A stretch of 64,000 nucleotides of DNA, from assembly GCF_017591425.1 (NCBI RefSeq), contig NW_024464918.1:9608001-9672000 (forward strand), written 5' to 3'. The notes under the pieces are model-generated. The model had not been told where the DNA came from and ran no database searches. It worked only from the letters and a program-made list of their open reading frames with translations. The DNA is from Ochotona curzoniae. Its lineage: Eukaryota; Chordata; Mammalia; Lagomorpha; Ochotonidae. The position numbers and the translations under genes were made by a program. Of the stretch, positions 49,333 through 61,819 are shown piece by piece (position 1 is the first letter of the stretch; each line of letters begins with the position of its first letter).

Positions 49333-49876
49333 TATTTTAATTTCCCTTTTGTCAATTGAACTTTCTGTTCAAATGTAAACTCATAATAATTTCACATCTA
49401 CATATAGGTATATGCATGTTGTGTGTATTTATATACACAGATATGTATATGATACACATATTAAATGCATAGGTACACAACAGGTGTATGCCATACACGT
49501 GCATACACATATATATGTGTGTATGATATACATGACTACATAGACATAGACATACAGAGATAGTGAGAAATCAGAAAAAGCTGCTGCAAACAGATGTTTG
49601 GGAATTTCTTGCCCCTCTACTCTTCACCTTCTGAGACTAAACTGCAATTCTGCTGGCCCAGAATGAGCTTTTGCACTTCTGTATCTCAGAAAAGGCTGCC
49701 CTTCCTCAGCCTACCTAAACTATCAACCAAATGGATGCTTCTTCACTACGCTGATTTTGTTATTCAATCACTTATGATGTGTCACAATTTTTTACTATCT
49801 AAACGAACACACAGAATCCAAGCAGTACACCACTCACCCTGCCAGCCTTACCGTGGACTCCACATAGCGAGATTTT
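49333..49876. other. Microsatellite-rich spacer
   Basis: The tract 49398-49563 is a mixed TATA/TGTG/CACA run with short self-complementary segments such as TACACATATATATGTGTGTA. The remainder is unique. The left target-site duplication of the next CSINE starts at 49864. Confidence 0.7.
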
Positions 49877-50205
49877 TTAAAAGATTTATTTCTTTTTATT
49901 GCAAAATAAGACATATAGAGAAGGGGTGAGACAGAAAGGAATATCTTCCGTGCAATGTTTCACTCTCCAAATGACTGCAATGGCCAGAGCTGAGCTAATC
50001 TGAAAGCAGGAGCCAGGAACCTCTTCTGGGTCTGCACAAGGGACCAGGGTCCCAAGGCTTTTTGGGCTCTCCTCAACTGCTTTCCTAGGCTGCAAGCAGG
50101 GAGCTGAATGGGAAGCAGGGCTGCCAAGATTAGAACCGGCGCTTATATGGGATCCTGGCGCATGCAAGGTAAGGACTTAGTCACTAGGTCACTGCGCCAG
50201 GCGCA
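49877..50205 (-). repeat. CSINE, antisense, full-length, with TSD
   Basis: The flanks ATAGCGAGATTT (from 49864) and ATAGTGAGATTT (50206-50217) differ by one base, a C/T change at a CpG. The body has the reversed tail (TTAAAAGATTTATTTCTTTT), the core TGCTTTCCTAGGCTGC at about 50080 and box B GATTAGAACCGGCGC at about 50130-50144. The head ends at GCGCCAGGCGC. Confidence 0.96.
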
Positions 50206-50439
50206 ATAGTGAGATTTGTGACAGCATAACGCAAAACTAGATTGAGCGAGCTCACTCATTATTTCCTGATATATTTCAGTTTCATTGAACCATGCCACCT
50301 AATGCAACTCCCCTCAGAAGATATATTCTCACCATTCATTTAACAACAACTCTTGCTAATATCTCTGCAGATTTACATGAAATACAATTCTTGTAGTCAT
50401 TTTTCCCAAGAGAAATTTCCAGTCAAACATGTTACACAG
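50206..50439. other. Short unique spacer
   Basis: It begins with the right target-site duplication of the preceding CSINE (50206-50217). Nothing else is recognisable. Confidence 0.5.
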
Positions 50440-50610
50440 TGATCACCTGTGAGAAACGGGTGGGAAGATGCACAACCGACAATGGACGTGCAGTGGTGAG
50501 AGGAATGGTGGGAGGGGGAAGCAGGGAGGGACAAAGAGGAGGGAAATGCGGATCTCTATACCACAAATCTGTGTCACGAACAATGAAAAAATCTATATTA
50601 TTAGAAAAGA
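50440..50610 (+). mobile_element. Possible L1 3' end fragment
   Basis: A purine/G-rich tract (GGTGGGAGGGGGAAGCAGGG) is followed by GAGGGAAATGCGGATCTC and AATCTGTGTCACGAACAATG, then AAAAAATC. This has the layout of the L1 3' terminus but the diagnostic CCCAGAGCC word is changed. It is likely a diverged L1 subfamily end. Confidence 0.45.
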
Positions 50611-51394
50611 GCAAGACAAGGAAGAAGCTTTAGAAGTGGTTGAGGGAGGGAGGGAAGTCAGGGGAAGAATAAACTTCCAAGACAAGGTGGAATCACAACC
50701 CACCTGGGAGCAAAAGACCACCAGAGTCCATCACTGCGCAAAGGAGGACTGGTGGCCAAAGCAAATTCTACAATGTCACAGGATGTTGGTAATTAGTTGA
50801 AAGATTTAATTTAACGGTTTAGTAAATTCAGCTAATAGTTTATCTCAAGTGTGCAGTTAAGTTATTCTACAGAAAATTCTTTTTTTGTTCCAAATCTCAA
50901 TTAAGATTTTTAACTTGGGTGATTTCAAAAATGTCCTAATTGAAAAGGAGAAATAATATGGATCAATATCTTAATCCTTGCTCAAAAATGCACTGCATGT
51001 CAGTTCATGATTTGTATGTAAAAAGTAAAATCAGAGAAATAAACATGAATCAAAATTATTATATCCTTCATTTTTCTGAGTGTGAGTCAAATTATATCAC
51101 ATAAATCCAGGGAAATATAAAGAGGATAAGAATAAATCTGTACACATAAAATCAAGCAAAAAACTTCATTAGTAAGAATGCTACATAAAAGGAGAAGATA
51201 TTTGAAAATGAGAAACCATAAAGACACGGGAACATTAAAAAAAAGAGAGAGAAGGAAAGTTGAAAGTCTACCTTTTTAAACTTAGGGAGCTCTAAGAAAT
51301 TTATAAGAGAAGCTAATAGAAAAGCAAAGCAATTAAAATCAATTCTAGGACCCAATATGTCAGTGTGGCTTCTGACTTTGGCATCCCTTATTAA
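50611..51394. other. Unique purine-rich to AT-rich DNA
   Basis: The plus-strand 110-codon frame at 50468-50800 is Lys/Arg/Glu-rich because of the purine tract and is not called as a gene. Confidence 0.5.
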
Positions 51395-51406
51395 AAAGGT
51401 GACATG

Positions 51407-51756
51407 CAGTCTGGTCTGGTAGCCTAGAGGCTATAGTCCTCGCCTTGCATGCAGTGGAATTCCCATACGGGTGCCAATTTGTGTCCTGGCTGTTCCACTT
51501 CCGTTCCAGCTCCCTGCTTGTGGCCTGGGAAAGCAGTCGAGAACGGCCCAAAGCCTTGGGACCCTGCACTCCTGTGGGAGACCTAGAAGAGTTCCTGGCT
51601 CCTGGCTGTGGATTGGCTCAGCTCTGGCCATTGCGGCTGCTTGGGGAGTGAAGATCTTCATCAGATGGAAGATCTTCCTTTCTGTCTCTCCTCCTCTCTT
51701 TATATCTGGCTTTCCATAAAAATAAATATATCTTAAAAAAAAAAAAAGAAATAAAC
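51407..51756 (+). repeat. CSINE, fairly young, full-length, with TSD
   Basis: Flanked by AAAGGTGACATG (51395-51406) and AAAGGTGGCATG (51757-51768), one mismatch. The head has box A AGCCTAGAGGCTA near 51420, the core GGCCTGGGAAAGCAGTCGAG lies at about 51522-51541, followed by GGGACCCTGCACTCC, a CT-rich stretch and an A-rich tail from about 51717. An extra GAAGATCTTCATCAGATG duplication occurs near 51650-51676. Confidence 0.96.
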
Positions 51757-51837
51757 AAAGGTGGCATGAATCCTGGCTACAGTCAGCTTCTTCTTCCAGA
51801 CGAATGCACTATATAAAATAGCGGATGACGGTGCAAG

Positions 51838-52025
51838 TGTCTGGGCCCCTACCAGCAATGCAAGAGAATGACTGGCAGCTCCTGGACTTTGTCTTCAACC
51901 TGCCAGGATCTGGCTACTGCAGCCACTCAGAGAGTGCACCTGCACATGGGAGGTCTCTCTTTTGCTTTTCTTTCTGTCTCTCCCACATTTTTTTGTCACT
52001 CTATTTTTCAAACAGATAAATGTGT
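51838..52025 (+). repeat. 3' half of an old CSINE
   Basis: The copy starts within GTGTCTGGGCCCCTACC, jumps to TGGCAGCTCCTGGACTTTG, has GGCTACTGCAGCCACTCAGA and GCACATGGGAGGTCTCTC, a CT-rich tract and TTTTTCAAACAGATAAATG. The 5' half is absent. It lies 80 bp from a much younger CSINE in the same orientation. Confidence 0.75.
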
Positions 52026-54429
52026 AAACATTTTAAAACAGAAAATTACAGAGAAAATTTTGCATAAACAGCTTGAAACTATCAGAGTCCCCAGAATTCA
52101 GTACACTAAAAATTCAATCAGATATCGTTTTCATTTGTCAAGCCAGCCAATATTAAAACCAGGATATGTAGCTTTGAAGATGGAAAACGGATGTATATGC
52201 ATTGATATTTAATAAGATTACTGAAAGATTTTGTAACATGCTTGATTTTTCGCCTCCACAATGTAATTTTTGGAATTTGTGCCTCTGAAATAGGCAGAGA
52301 CTATGAAGGTTTTGAGATTTTTTTCAGCTACTTTTGAGATAATAATTAGCCTGTCACTTTTTTGGGGGAGTTTGGTGAGGGTTGCTTGAAAACAATTTAG
52401 GGATTCATGGACCAGAAGTAAAGAACAATTGCATGACTCACGCAACAATATGCTGTATGGCCCAAATGATGACAATTACTTTCTTCAATTCACTAGGGTC
52501 CACACAGCTCACAGCTGAAGGATAAGCTTAGGGGCTCTGTTCTGTTGAGTAGTTAATACTCTTGCTTTCTTTCTATAGGGAAATACTACCTCTAATTCCC
52601 TAGGCTGTGTGTTTGGTAATACTCTGCGTAAGGCAGTTGATCCAAAAGACATTAACACCCAGCTCCTAGGCTTAAAAAAAGACAAGCACACACACAAAAC
52701 AGAAAATTTGCAAAGGGCTCCCTCAACACAGATGTGATAAACCAAATTATGAATATTTATGCTGTAGCACTATATCACAGCAAACAACCAGAAATATAAA
52801 GCACCTTTCATTAAATCCCAAAATATGGTAACAGCCTTATATACACTGATATGTGAATACATAATAGAGGCAGTGAATCAACACATCTTTTTAAGTCTCT
52901 AAATACATATGTGTAGGTATTTAAACATACAAGCATGTATGGCTTCAAATACATGACATGAATAAACAAAAGAGGTAATAACACATTCTCTAGGTGAAGA
53001 AACTGGACAGTTGATGATCTATTTAAACAAAAAATTAATTTTACTCTTTTTTGTCATGAATTTTGTGAAATGTACTCATTTAGGAAAATGTATATTTAAA
53101 AAAAATATTCCAACCTAATTATTTTTTCCTCTAGGGCCCACATTTTCATTATGGATTCTTTCTACATAGGATATGGATGGGAAATACAAACAAAGGATAT
53201 TTGGCAAGTAACCAAATCGAATTAAATAAGTTAATTTAATTGTCTGCTTATGACACTGAAACTATATTCAGGTAGGGCCTCACATTGACTTTGTATCTGA
53301 AAAAAAAAAATCTAAGAGGTGCCCAAACCATTTCAGAGAAGTACAGTCTGCATCGAGTTCATTTTAAGTTCCACCACCTTAGTTTTATCCGTATAAAGTG
53401 CTTGACACACATTTTAAAAGCTTCTGGGAAGAGAACATAGAGTCTTACCAGTCAAAATGCCTTCCCCTGTACTTTTCAATTCATGTGAATTATAACAACA
53501 GGCACTGATTACCAGCTATTCCATATTCTGCAACAGCTTGGATGTCCATTCCAGTCTGCCAGCCATTGCTACAAAGTTTTACCAAAAACAATCTCGGCCT
53601 TTCATTTACAGGTTGCCTAAGACTTCCTACATTGCCATAACGTAGCTGGTAGCAGCACAATGACTATCAAGATGGACCTTGCTCTATAGGGTCTGGTTCC
53701 TTAAAAACTTGCTGACCCCTCTTCTAGAGTTTTCTAAGAAGGTCCTAATAAGAGAAAAGCAGGATGCTGCTACAAGTCCCGTGTCTGTAACACAGAGAAA
53801 CAGAACTCTTACATGAAAACTCTCTGAAAGAGTTACATGCAACAGATAACGACTTCAGGTTAAGATGACGAAAGAATGAATGAATAAGAAATTACTGTGC
53901 CATGTCAGACTGGATCTCATGAGGAAACCCTACACGGAGTAAGTATTCAAGTGGTGATTTCATGCTTGCCTGAAATTCAGATTCTAAAAAAAGTGAAGGT
54001 GGCTGTCTTTCCCATGGTATTGATGAGTTTTTAGTGGTAGCAATCATGACTACGTAGGCAGCAATTCCCCCAAGTAAAGCCCTCACAACACACACGTACG
54101 TTCACAAGCCATTGCATGACTGGCATGCATCTGGGGAGATGAGACAGAAAAGTTTTTCTTTTTGCAAATATAACGCCAAGCACTTACATACACTGTGGCA
54201 ACTATAGCCTTACTAGTTGATTTAATCTTAGAGACTGCCATTCTTGGATATCCTTTTGTGAGATGTAATTGCAGCTTCAACCACTAGGACAGGATCTAGC
54301 TCCAATGCATTGTCTCTTATTCATACTTTCCAAAGACTCCATATGCTTTAGCTCAACTCCACTCACTATTAGCAGAGATACAATGTTGATCATATGTTAT
54401 GGTAGGTAGGTATCTCCCCACAATCAACC
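52026..54429. other. Unique AT-rich non-coding DNA
   Basis: No repeat body or exon is recognisable in 2.4 kb. Confidence 0.5.
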
Positions 54430-54546
54430 AAGTGAAGAGGAAACCAGTAAGTGGGAAAAAAAATCTTTGCATATTGCACAACAGATAAGAGACTAATATC
54501 CAGGAGTCCCAAAGAGCTTCAGAAATGCAGCAACAAGAAAACAACC

Positions 54547-54879
54547 AGTCCCTACCTGGTGGCCTGGTGGCTAAGTCCTTACCTTGCATGAGCCAGGATC
54601 CCATATGGGAACCAGTTCTAATCTCGGCAGCCCTGCTTCCCACTCAGCTCCCTGCCTGTGGCCTGGGAAGCAGCCAAGGATGACTCAAAGCTTTGGGACC
54701 CTGGACCCGCATGGGAGACCTGGAGGAAATTCTTGGCTCCTGGCTACAGATTGGCTCAGCTCTGGCCATTGCAGTCACTTCGGGAGTGAGTCATTGGACG
54801 AAGATCTTCCTCTCTGTCTTACCTCTTCTCTGTATGTCTGACTTTGCAATGAAATAAATACATCTAAAAAAAAAAAACC
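54547..54879 (+). repeat. CSINE inserted into L1 (first of two), with TSD
   Basis: Exact 12-bp repeats AAGAAAACAACC flank it (54535-54546 and 54880-54891). Within it are ACCTGGTGGCCTGGTGGC at the head, AGTTCTAATCTCGGCAGCCC, GGGACCCTGGACCCGCATGG, the CT-rich GATCTTCCTCTCTGTC and an A-tail. One base is lost in the core (GGGAAGCAGCC). Confidence 0.97.
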
Positions 54880-54908
54880 AAGAAAACAACCTTACTAATA
54901 AATGAGTT

Positions 54909-55226
54909 GGGGGCCTGGTGCAATAGCCTAACTGCTAAATCCTCGCATTGCATCTACCAGGTTCCCATATGGGTGCTGGTTCATGTCTTGGCTGCTCTAG
55001 TTCCCTTCCAGCTCCCTGCTTGTGGCCTGGGAAAGCAGTTGAGGGTGGCCCAAAGCCTTGGGACCTTCACCCATGTGGGAGACCCAGAAGAAGCTCCTGG
55101 CTCCTTGCTTCAAACTGGCTCAGCTCCAATCATTGTGGCTACCTGGGGAGTGAAACAACTGATGGAAGACCTTAGTCTGTTTTTCCTTCTCTCTGTGTAT
55201 CTGCCTTTCCAATGAAATATTTAAAA
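54909..55226 (+). repeat. CSINE inserted into L1 (second of two)
   Basis: It starts GGGGCCTGGTGCAATAGC, with box B-like TGGTTCATGTCTTGGCTGC, the core GGCCTGGGAAAGCAGTTGAG at about 55023-55042, GGGACCTTCACCCATG, CTCCTTGCTTCAAACTGGC and GCCTTTCCAATGAAATA at the end. Only TGAGT-type words are shared by the two flanks, so the duplication is not resolved. Only about 29 bp of L1 separate it from the first CSINE. Confidence 0.95.
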
Positions 55227-56195
55227 AGTGAGTAAAATAATTATGCAGGTATTAAAACAACAACAAATTCAAATGACTAGCAGACATTTGAAAAAACATT
55301 CAGACACCTTAGCTATTAGCTATTAGGGAAATGGAGACAAAATCTACACTGAGGTTCTGCATAACCAGTGAGACTGGTTTACCTTTGGAAATTTGCTAGC
55401 AATATCTGCTGGTATTAATATGGGACAAAAGGTACCCTACTCCACTGTTTGTAGCAGTGTAGCTTAGTGCGACCACCATCAAAGTCAGTGTGCAGAATAC
55501 TATGACAACATAAAATGGATCTGCCTCATGACCTAGCTACCCCACTCTTGATAATATATCCAAAGTTAGTGGAATCTCCATTTTAGAATGTGACCTGCAA
55601 ACTTCTAACAGCATAGTTCACAATTGTGAAGACATGGAAACAACTCAGACGCCCTTTAAGAGAGGAATGGATAAATCAATGGTGGTACATCTACGCCACT
55701 GGAAATACTCATCTTCCCAACCGAAGATCATTAACTCAGTGAAATAAGCCAATCCCCAAATTAAGAATATGATGCATTCTCTCTAGTATAAAGCAACGTC
55801 CATGCAAAAATGTAAGATAAACAGACACAGGTAAACATGTATATACATACATCCTCCTAGATGAACTATACAATGGAGACTCCTGTACTAGAAAGTGAAA
55901 ATGTTACATACGTATCTCTACCCCTAAATAGAAGGAGGAACCTAGTGAAACCGTTAACTATACCTTGATGATAGGAATGTAGACTACACGCCATCGCCTA
56001 GACCTTCAATGTCATGATTCCCTCAACAATTGATTTTTAGACTTGTGACTGTTGCTGAAGGAATGTACTGCTATAATAACATGGGGAAAATCTGTGGTGG
56101 GGGCGAATAATGGGGACGAAGACGGGAGGGTAGAGGGGTGAATTCCTAAGCCTCCCAAACCATATTATGGAAAAAATAAAAATGAAATTTAAAAA

Positions 56196-59100
56196 GAAGA
56201 ATTTCTTATTGACTGGCCTCTGGATCACACGTCAGGTTATACACACACAGAGAATAAGAAATGGAGCTTCCATTTGCTTTAAAAGAATGATGTAAAAGGA
56301 GACAAAGCAAGGGAGATGACATTCTCAGTCAATTGGAATGATCACATTTCAGATTCCTAATCAGGGGAGGAAATCTAATAGACACTGCTTTAGTACTGGA
56401 ATACATTGTTCCCTAAACTCCCTCTTATCATTATGCTTCAATTATTTTTCTTTTATCAGAAGCCAATCATTCCCAGGTGTCTTTTGTTATGATGTTGAAG
56501 CATTCTCCCCTCCTCCCCAAACCTCAGATTACTCTATTTCCCAAGGCTTATTTATAGTGTTAAGGGGAAACAAACTTTTCAGATATGGAATTTTACACTT
56601 GGAAATGCTTTTAAGGACAGCATGCTGTAAGCGTTTCCAATGAATTCTTTCTGTTTCATATGCAGCTTAACGTGGCGGAAGTTTTCCTAAGGGAACAGCA
56701 GAGCTTTCTGTCAGAATACCCCTTTCAGAGTGACCCAGAGCGATCCTCGTTTCAAAGTAAAGGAAGAAAGTTAAAAGGACAATGAACTGGCACTGTGTTT
56801 CAGAATTATCACTAAAAAAAAAAACACAGAGACATTTCTGAGGTGATCCATGTTAAATCGATTCTTTAATCAAATTAATTTGATTTCTCATGTTACATTC
56901 TCGTTTTTCTTTTTGGCAGCTTTGATATTGTCTTTCCAGCTCAGGGTCCTGTGGCTAATGCAAAGCAAAAATACTGTAAAACATACAGTCAGAGCCTATG
57001 TCTGATCATTTCTACTTAGAAATGGCTAAATTCTAGGTAAATATTTGCACAAAAATGCAAGCCAATCAGGCATGTTTATCAAGGAATAAAACTGCACTTT
57101 AACATGGAACAGTTAGAAGCAAGGACAAATTTCAGGTGCCCTTATCAACATATTAGCCCCAATTGCATTTTCCAAATATGTTATCAAAATGGTAATTCTA
57201 TGCTTTCCTTTCTGTATCTAGACTAGGTTTCATAAAGGTGGAATTATTACTATAAATATATTGGGGGGGAAACTATTTCAATTACTGGAAGAATATGTAA
57301 CTCCAAGTCTATTTATTTCAATTTATTCAACTGTCTTGATATATTCGTGCACAGAACTTTATAAAGAATGAATAAATTCACCTTGAAATTGTACCGATTG
57401 ACTTTGGCTGAGCTAGACTGTGAGAGGAATCCCAGTCCCTTTTTGAAATAAGCCTTGACAATGCTGATCAAAACAGAGAGGCTATTCATTTATTAAACTG
57501 ACAGCCCAACCCAGGCTTCAAGCTTATGGGATGATGGGGGCCTGGGGTGTGCGTCATGGCCTGGAGTGCTGGCCTCTACCAGATACATTTTTGCTATGCA
57601 CACACTCAGAGACTGTATCTGATGGTGTGACATTTCCCAGGGCATTGGCAGCTGTTCAGATGTCAAGCAGCTGGTATGAGAACTGTCATCCACTCCAGGT
57701 GATTATTCAGTGAGAGACACGCTAGCCCAGAGAATTTTTTCACGAAACCATCTTGGTTTCCCTTTAGTTACATACAATCTATCAGAAATGATAGGAAAGA
57801 GTTGTGTCATGGATAACACCTCTATTAAAGCAAAACTGGGCATGCAACAGTCATAAAAGATAATTAGTTGTTATTATAGGATTGTGAAATCCGCACTATG
57901 AATGTCATTAATAAAGCAATTTATGCACCAAATTTAAGAAATAATTCACTCTTTATAAATGATTCTACTTTCTTTTCAACATGTACAGGACGGTGTTGCC
58001 ATGTTAGATTCTATGACAATGCTTTATACTGCAGGAATAATTTTGGAAATAGCAATGACTAGGCATTAGAAGCAAGAAATCTTCATCATTTTTTGTTGCT
58101 ACCCAAAAGCTGTATAGCTACTATTCCATTGAAGACAGCTGAAATGTTAACAAAACACAGCTAGCATTACAATGTCACAGAACAGTTTCATTATGTACCA
58201 TTTTATATTGAATTCTTAAAAAGTTTATCAACATTTTAGTGGGTTATAGTCTTTTGGGACACTGATTGCTATTGTTAAAACAAAGTTTCTCTTGTAACAA
58301 CACAATATGCTGGGAAATCAATACTACTCAGTAGACAAGCATAAGAAATATCAGAATCAAATCATTGTGTGGTCAAAAAGGAGACCTTTCTAGAAAAATG
58401 AAACTAGGCTGTAATTCCTGCTGCAGGATAGGAGTAAATTTGGATGAACCTTTCAACAGAGAGAGTAAAACAACGCTGCTATTTACATCTAAGGACAATT
58501 CAAATAGTGTTCACACAATGTTGCAAATAAGAATGCATGCCTTTAAAAATCATTTTAGTAAAATAAGCACCTTTTGGCCTCATAAAAATTATCCCATTCA
58601 CAAAAGCATCTATTATCATGAACTTTGTTGTGTGTTATATGTTATGGTTTGTATGCCTATATTTTTGTAACACTAGTAAAAACTTAACTGAGCTATAATG
58701 TTCTCCTTTGTTAGTGCATATAACAGTGCTGATTCAAGGCAGGGCTGATTCAACCCCTTAGATACAAAGGTGAAGACTATCCAAAGGCACTGAATGAAAA
58801 ATGACAAAAATGAGTAATTCATAATTTCTGAACTGCATGTCCATCTCGATAGTACAATGTAGTCCCTTCTGTGCCATTTCATACAACATGGAACATGAAT
58901 CACACTTTATCAAGTATGTGAAAACTATATAAACTACTTGCTCATTAGTCAATAGCTATGCAGTTTGAGTGATAATCATTTTCCCCCCAGTAATAATGGC
59001 ACCAAATAAAAGAATAGAGAGTTTGGTAGTTTTATTAGAGCATAATATTAGAATGACTCCTTTTTTTCATTAGTTACTGTTGGTATTATCTTACCATGTC

Positions 59101-59574
59101 TAATTATAAACAGCACTTTATTATTGGTTTGAAGATACAGAAAGATGTATTCTGTTTTTATTTGGCATGATTTGCAATTTCAGTAACCTACTGTGGGTTT
59201 TAGAACCTCTCCTTAAAAGGTAATGGGAAATTACTGTACTCTTATTACTCCAGTTTAAATTGATGAGAACATGTTTTAGTTAATTACCATATTATCATGC
59301 TTCATTCAAACATACAACAACAACAAAACAGGAAGGGCATGACCAGAGCTAAGAAAGGACCTAGTAACATACATTGACATCCTGAATTGACACAAGCACA
59401 ACTCAAGAAACTTCTGGTCACACAAGTAAATACACCTTCTCATCCAAAAAATGAATGCTTTTATTCTTTGCATGCTACATAATGTTAATTTACTTATCTA
59501 TTTCTAAAAAAAAGTTAAATTGTTACCCTTATGTCAGAAAACAAATCACTATGGATAGCTGGGGAACTGACTAA
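56196..59574. other. Unique non-coding DNA with CNE-like blocks
   Basis: Three blocks look like possible conserved elements by texture: 57040-57200, 57480-57720 (GC-richer, with two CAGCTG/GCAGCTGG E-box words) and 57850-57990 (TAATTAGTTG and ATTAATAAAGCAATTTATG words). No retroelement body is recognisable in 3.4 kb. Open frames are unsupported. Confidence 0.35.
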
Positions 59575-60150
59575 ATATCCTATGCTCCCATCCCCTTCAC
59601 GTCATGATTGTTTTCCATGATACAGTTTTGCAGGCATAGGATCCTCTCTCCCCCTCCTCTTCATCCTTCCCCATATTCCCCCAAACATTATCATGGTAGC
59701 ATAGTCCTTTTATAACAGTTGTAAGTTTGAAATTTTGCTATTTCAGTTTATCATGAAATTTTAGGTATACTCAAAGGGAGAAAAATCTATTATCTAATTG
59801 TCAAGGTATATTTCTTTGATCCAGGAGTGGACATGCATAGTGCAATGTATCTTCCCTTCTCTGTATGCTAGTCTCCAATATATAATTCATTTATGAGAAT
59901 ATATGTATAGATTTGTTTACCTGCACATCTATATTTGCCTGTGCCTTAAGAGAATAAAGGAAAAAAATAAATGCACCCTATTATGCACTGTACTGGTAGC
60001 ACAGAATTGGGACCACTGAAAATTTATGCTCCTAATAGTCTCTTCTTAAATATGAGGTCATACATTTACTTTGTATATATGAGCTGATTTTTATCTATTG
60101 AAAATGTTCATCCATGCTTCTTACAGGGTAACATACACAAAAATTCACAA
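59575..60150 (-). mobile_element. LINE-1 3' end, antisense
   Basis: On the plus strand TTTTCCATGATACAGTTTTG and CATAGGATCC (near 59610-59640) are the reverse of the lagomorph L1 terminus, followed by the reversed G-rich tract (CTCCCCCTCCTCTTC). Older L1 3'UTR words such as CTGTATGCTAGTCTCCAATA follow. The far end near 60150 is uncertain. Confidence 0.75.
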
Positions 60151-61819
60151 CATTTTTTTTTTTGCTACTATCATTTAAGTGTTTCCACTCAGGTTGTTGG
60201 GAATCCTGAGTTTCTTAGCACTTTACCACATTTGTCCATGTCCCTTCAGTGAGGTGTTTTTATGTTGTTCATTTACTTTTGCTTTTTCAGGAAGTGGAAA
60301 TTCAGTTGAATGGCTTTTTCAGTATCAATCTTGATCCAATTTTCATCTCCTACTACTTAAGAAAGAACAAAACTTTCATAACATTTGGGCAAAGAGCTTT
60401 TCCTATCAGTTTGGTGATTTTCATTCTCCCCGCATCAGCAACATTGCTGATCAATGACCAGATTCCATTTATGTGGTTTCACAGCACATCATATCAGTTG
60501 CTATCAATTTAATTGTCTTCTCTCAAGTGGCAACATTCAAATGACAGTGATACTGGAAGTGTTTCCCATTTGAACCATGAGTTCAGAATCTCCAGCACCC
60601 TCTGCAACATCTCACACTAGTGAACAACAACGACTTGAGGATTAAACTGACATGTTCGTACGTTGCTACATAAAGGATAGTCTTTACATTGTTAAACAGA
60701 ATACAAAGTGAGAAAAAAGGAGAGAAGCCAGCATTTTCTTCCAATATGTGAAGTCTAGCAGCATCTCTTTGGGATCGATTTCCTTGTCTACTTAGTTAGA
60801 TTAAAACCTATCACGGTGTAATGAAGAAGCACGCTTCATATGCTTAACCTGCCAACACTTTTCCTCTCCCCTTTCCAATACTACAGGCATTTGCTAATTC
60901 TCAATTTCTTTACTTATAACAAATGATAGCAGGGTAGGGGGAAGAAGTCACTCTTAGTTTTCTTAAAGAAAAAAGAATAAAGCACATTCTTAATATGCAG
61001 ACTCTGCTCACTTATACTAAATTAGTTGTTCATTGCATTCAATGTAACCAACCATTACTATATTGTCAGTGAGAAAATTTTTAAACAAAGCATTCCAAAG
61101 AGGAAGCTACTTTATGTCCAAATTAACTTTATAAAGAAATATTACTCTCTTGTTCAAACTGCTCTTGTCTGACAGACATCTGAACCATGCAGAATAAACA
61201 CCATGAATTCTGATATGTACTATCTCAATCTAATTCAGACTCTGCATTTAACTTTACTGTTCATTAAAACTTGAAACCACAGAAGTTCAATTAGCAAGAC
61301 AGCTGGATTTTATACTTTAAAGCAACATGTCAAATAATTAATTGAAAAGGAAGAAGCGTAAGTTCTCTGTTACTGTATTTTTGACCTTAGGATAACTAAT
61401 TTACTTGGGAGAAAATGGTTGATTTTCATTCTTTTTTTCTACCTTCTAAATTTGTCATTCTTCTCACTTAAACTCAAGTAAACAAAACATAGTTTAAGTT
61501 CCACTACTGTTCATTTTTTTTTGTTTTGATTACTGCTTTGTATTGTTTTATGAAAAGTGTATAGGTCAAATGAAAAAAGTAGGGTGAATAGTACATATGC
61601 AGCACTAGAGATCTGAAAATAATACTACATATAAACATTTCCTAGAAATGATTGAAAACTTAAAAAAACTCAGCGGTGCAGATTTCAGAATTAGATTGTG
61701 AAAAAAGCATGAAGGAAGAAACAGAAGAACTAGTATTGAATACAGTACAGTTATTCTCTAATAGGTTTTCTTCGCTTTGCTTTTTAAACATATTTTGTTC
61801 CTGTGACAAAAACATTATC
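60151..61819. other. Unique non-coding DNA
   Basis: A T run lies at about 60153-60163. The 87-codon plus-strand frame at 60249-60512 is Phe/Leu-rich and unsupported. No exon or repeat body is recognisable. Confidence 0.45.

Larger units (their letters stand above)
54430..56195 (+). mobile_element. LINE-1 fragment split by two CSINEs
   Basis: The L1 parts are 54430-54546, 54880-54908 and 55227-56195. The ORF2 end is clear: AAAAAAATCTTTGCATATTG, GACTAATATCCAGGAG, AGCTTCAGAAATGCAGCAAC, then after the SINEs AAATGACTAGCAGACATTTG, GACCTAGCTACCCCACTC at about 55530 and AAGACATGGAAACAACTC. The 3'UTR ends in a G-rich tract (56095-56135), a CCTAAGCCTCCCAAACC terminus and an A-rich tail. Stops and deletions make it non-functional. 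Confidence 0.93.

Noticed and set aside
50468..50800. 110-codon Lys/Arg/Glu-rich frame
   Set aside because: A purine-rich L1-like tract yields such codons; no homology or context supports a gene.
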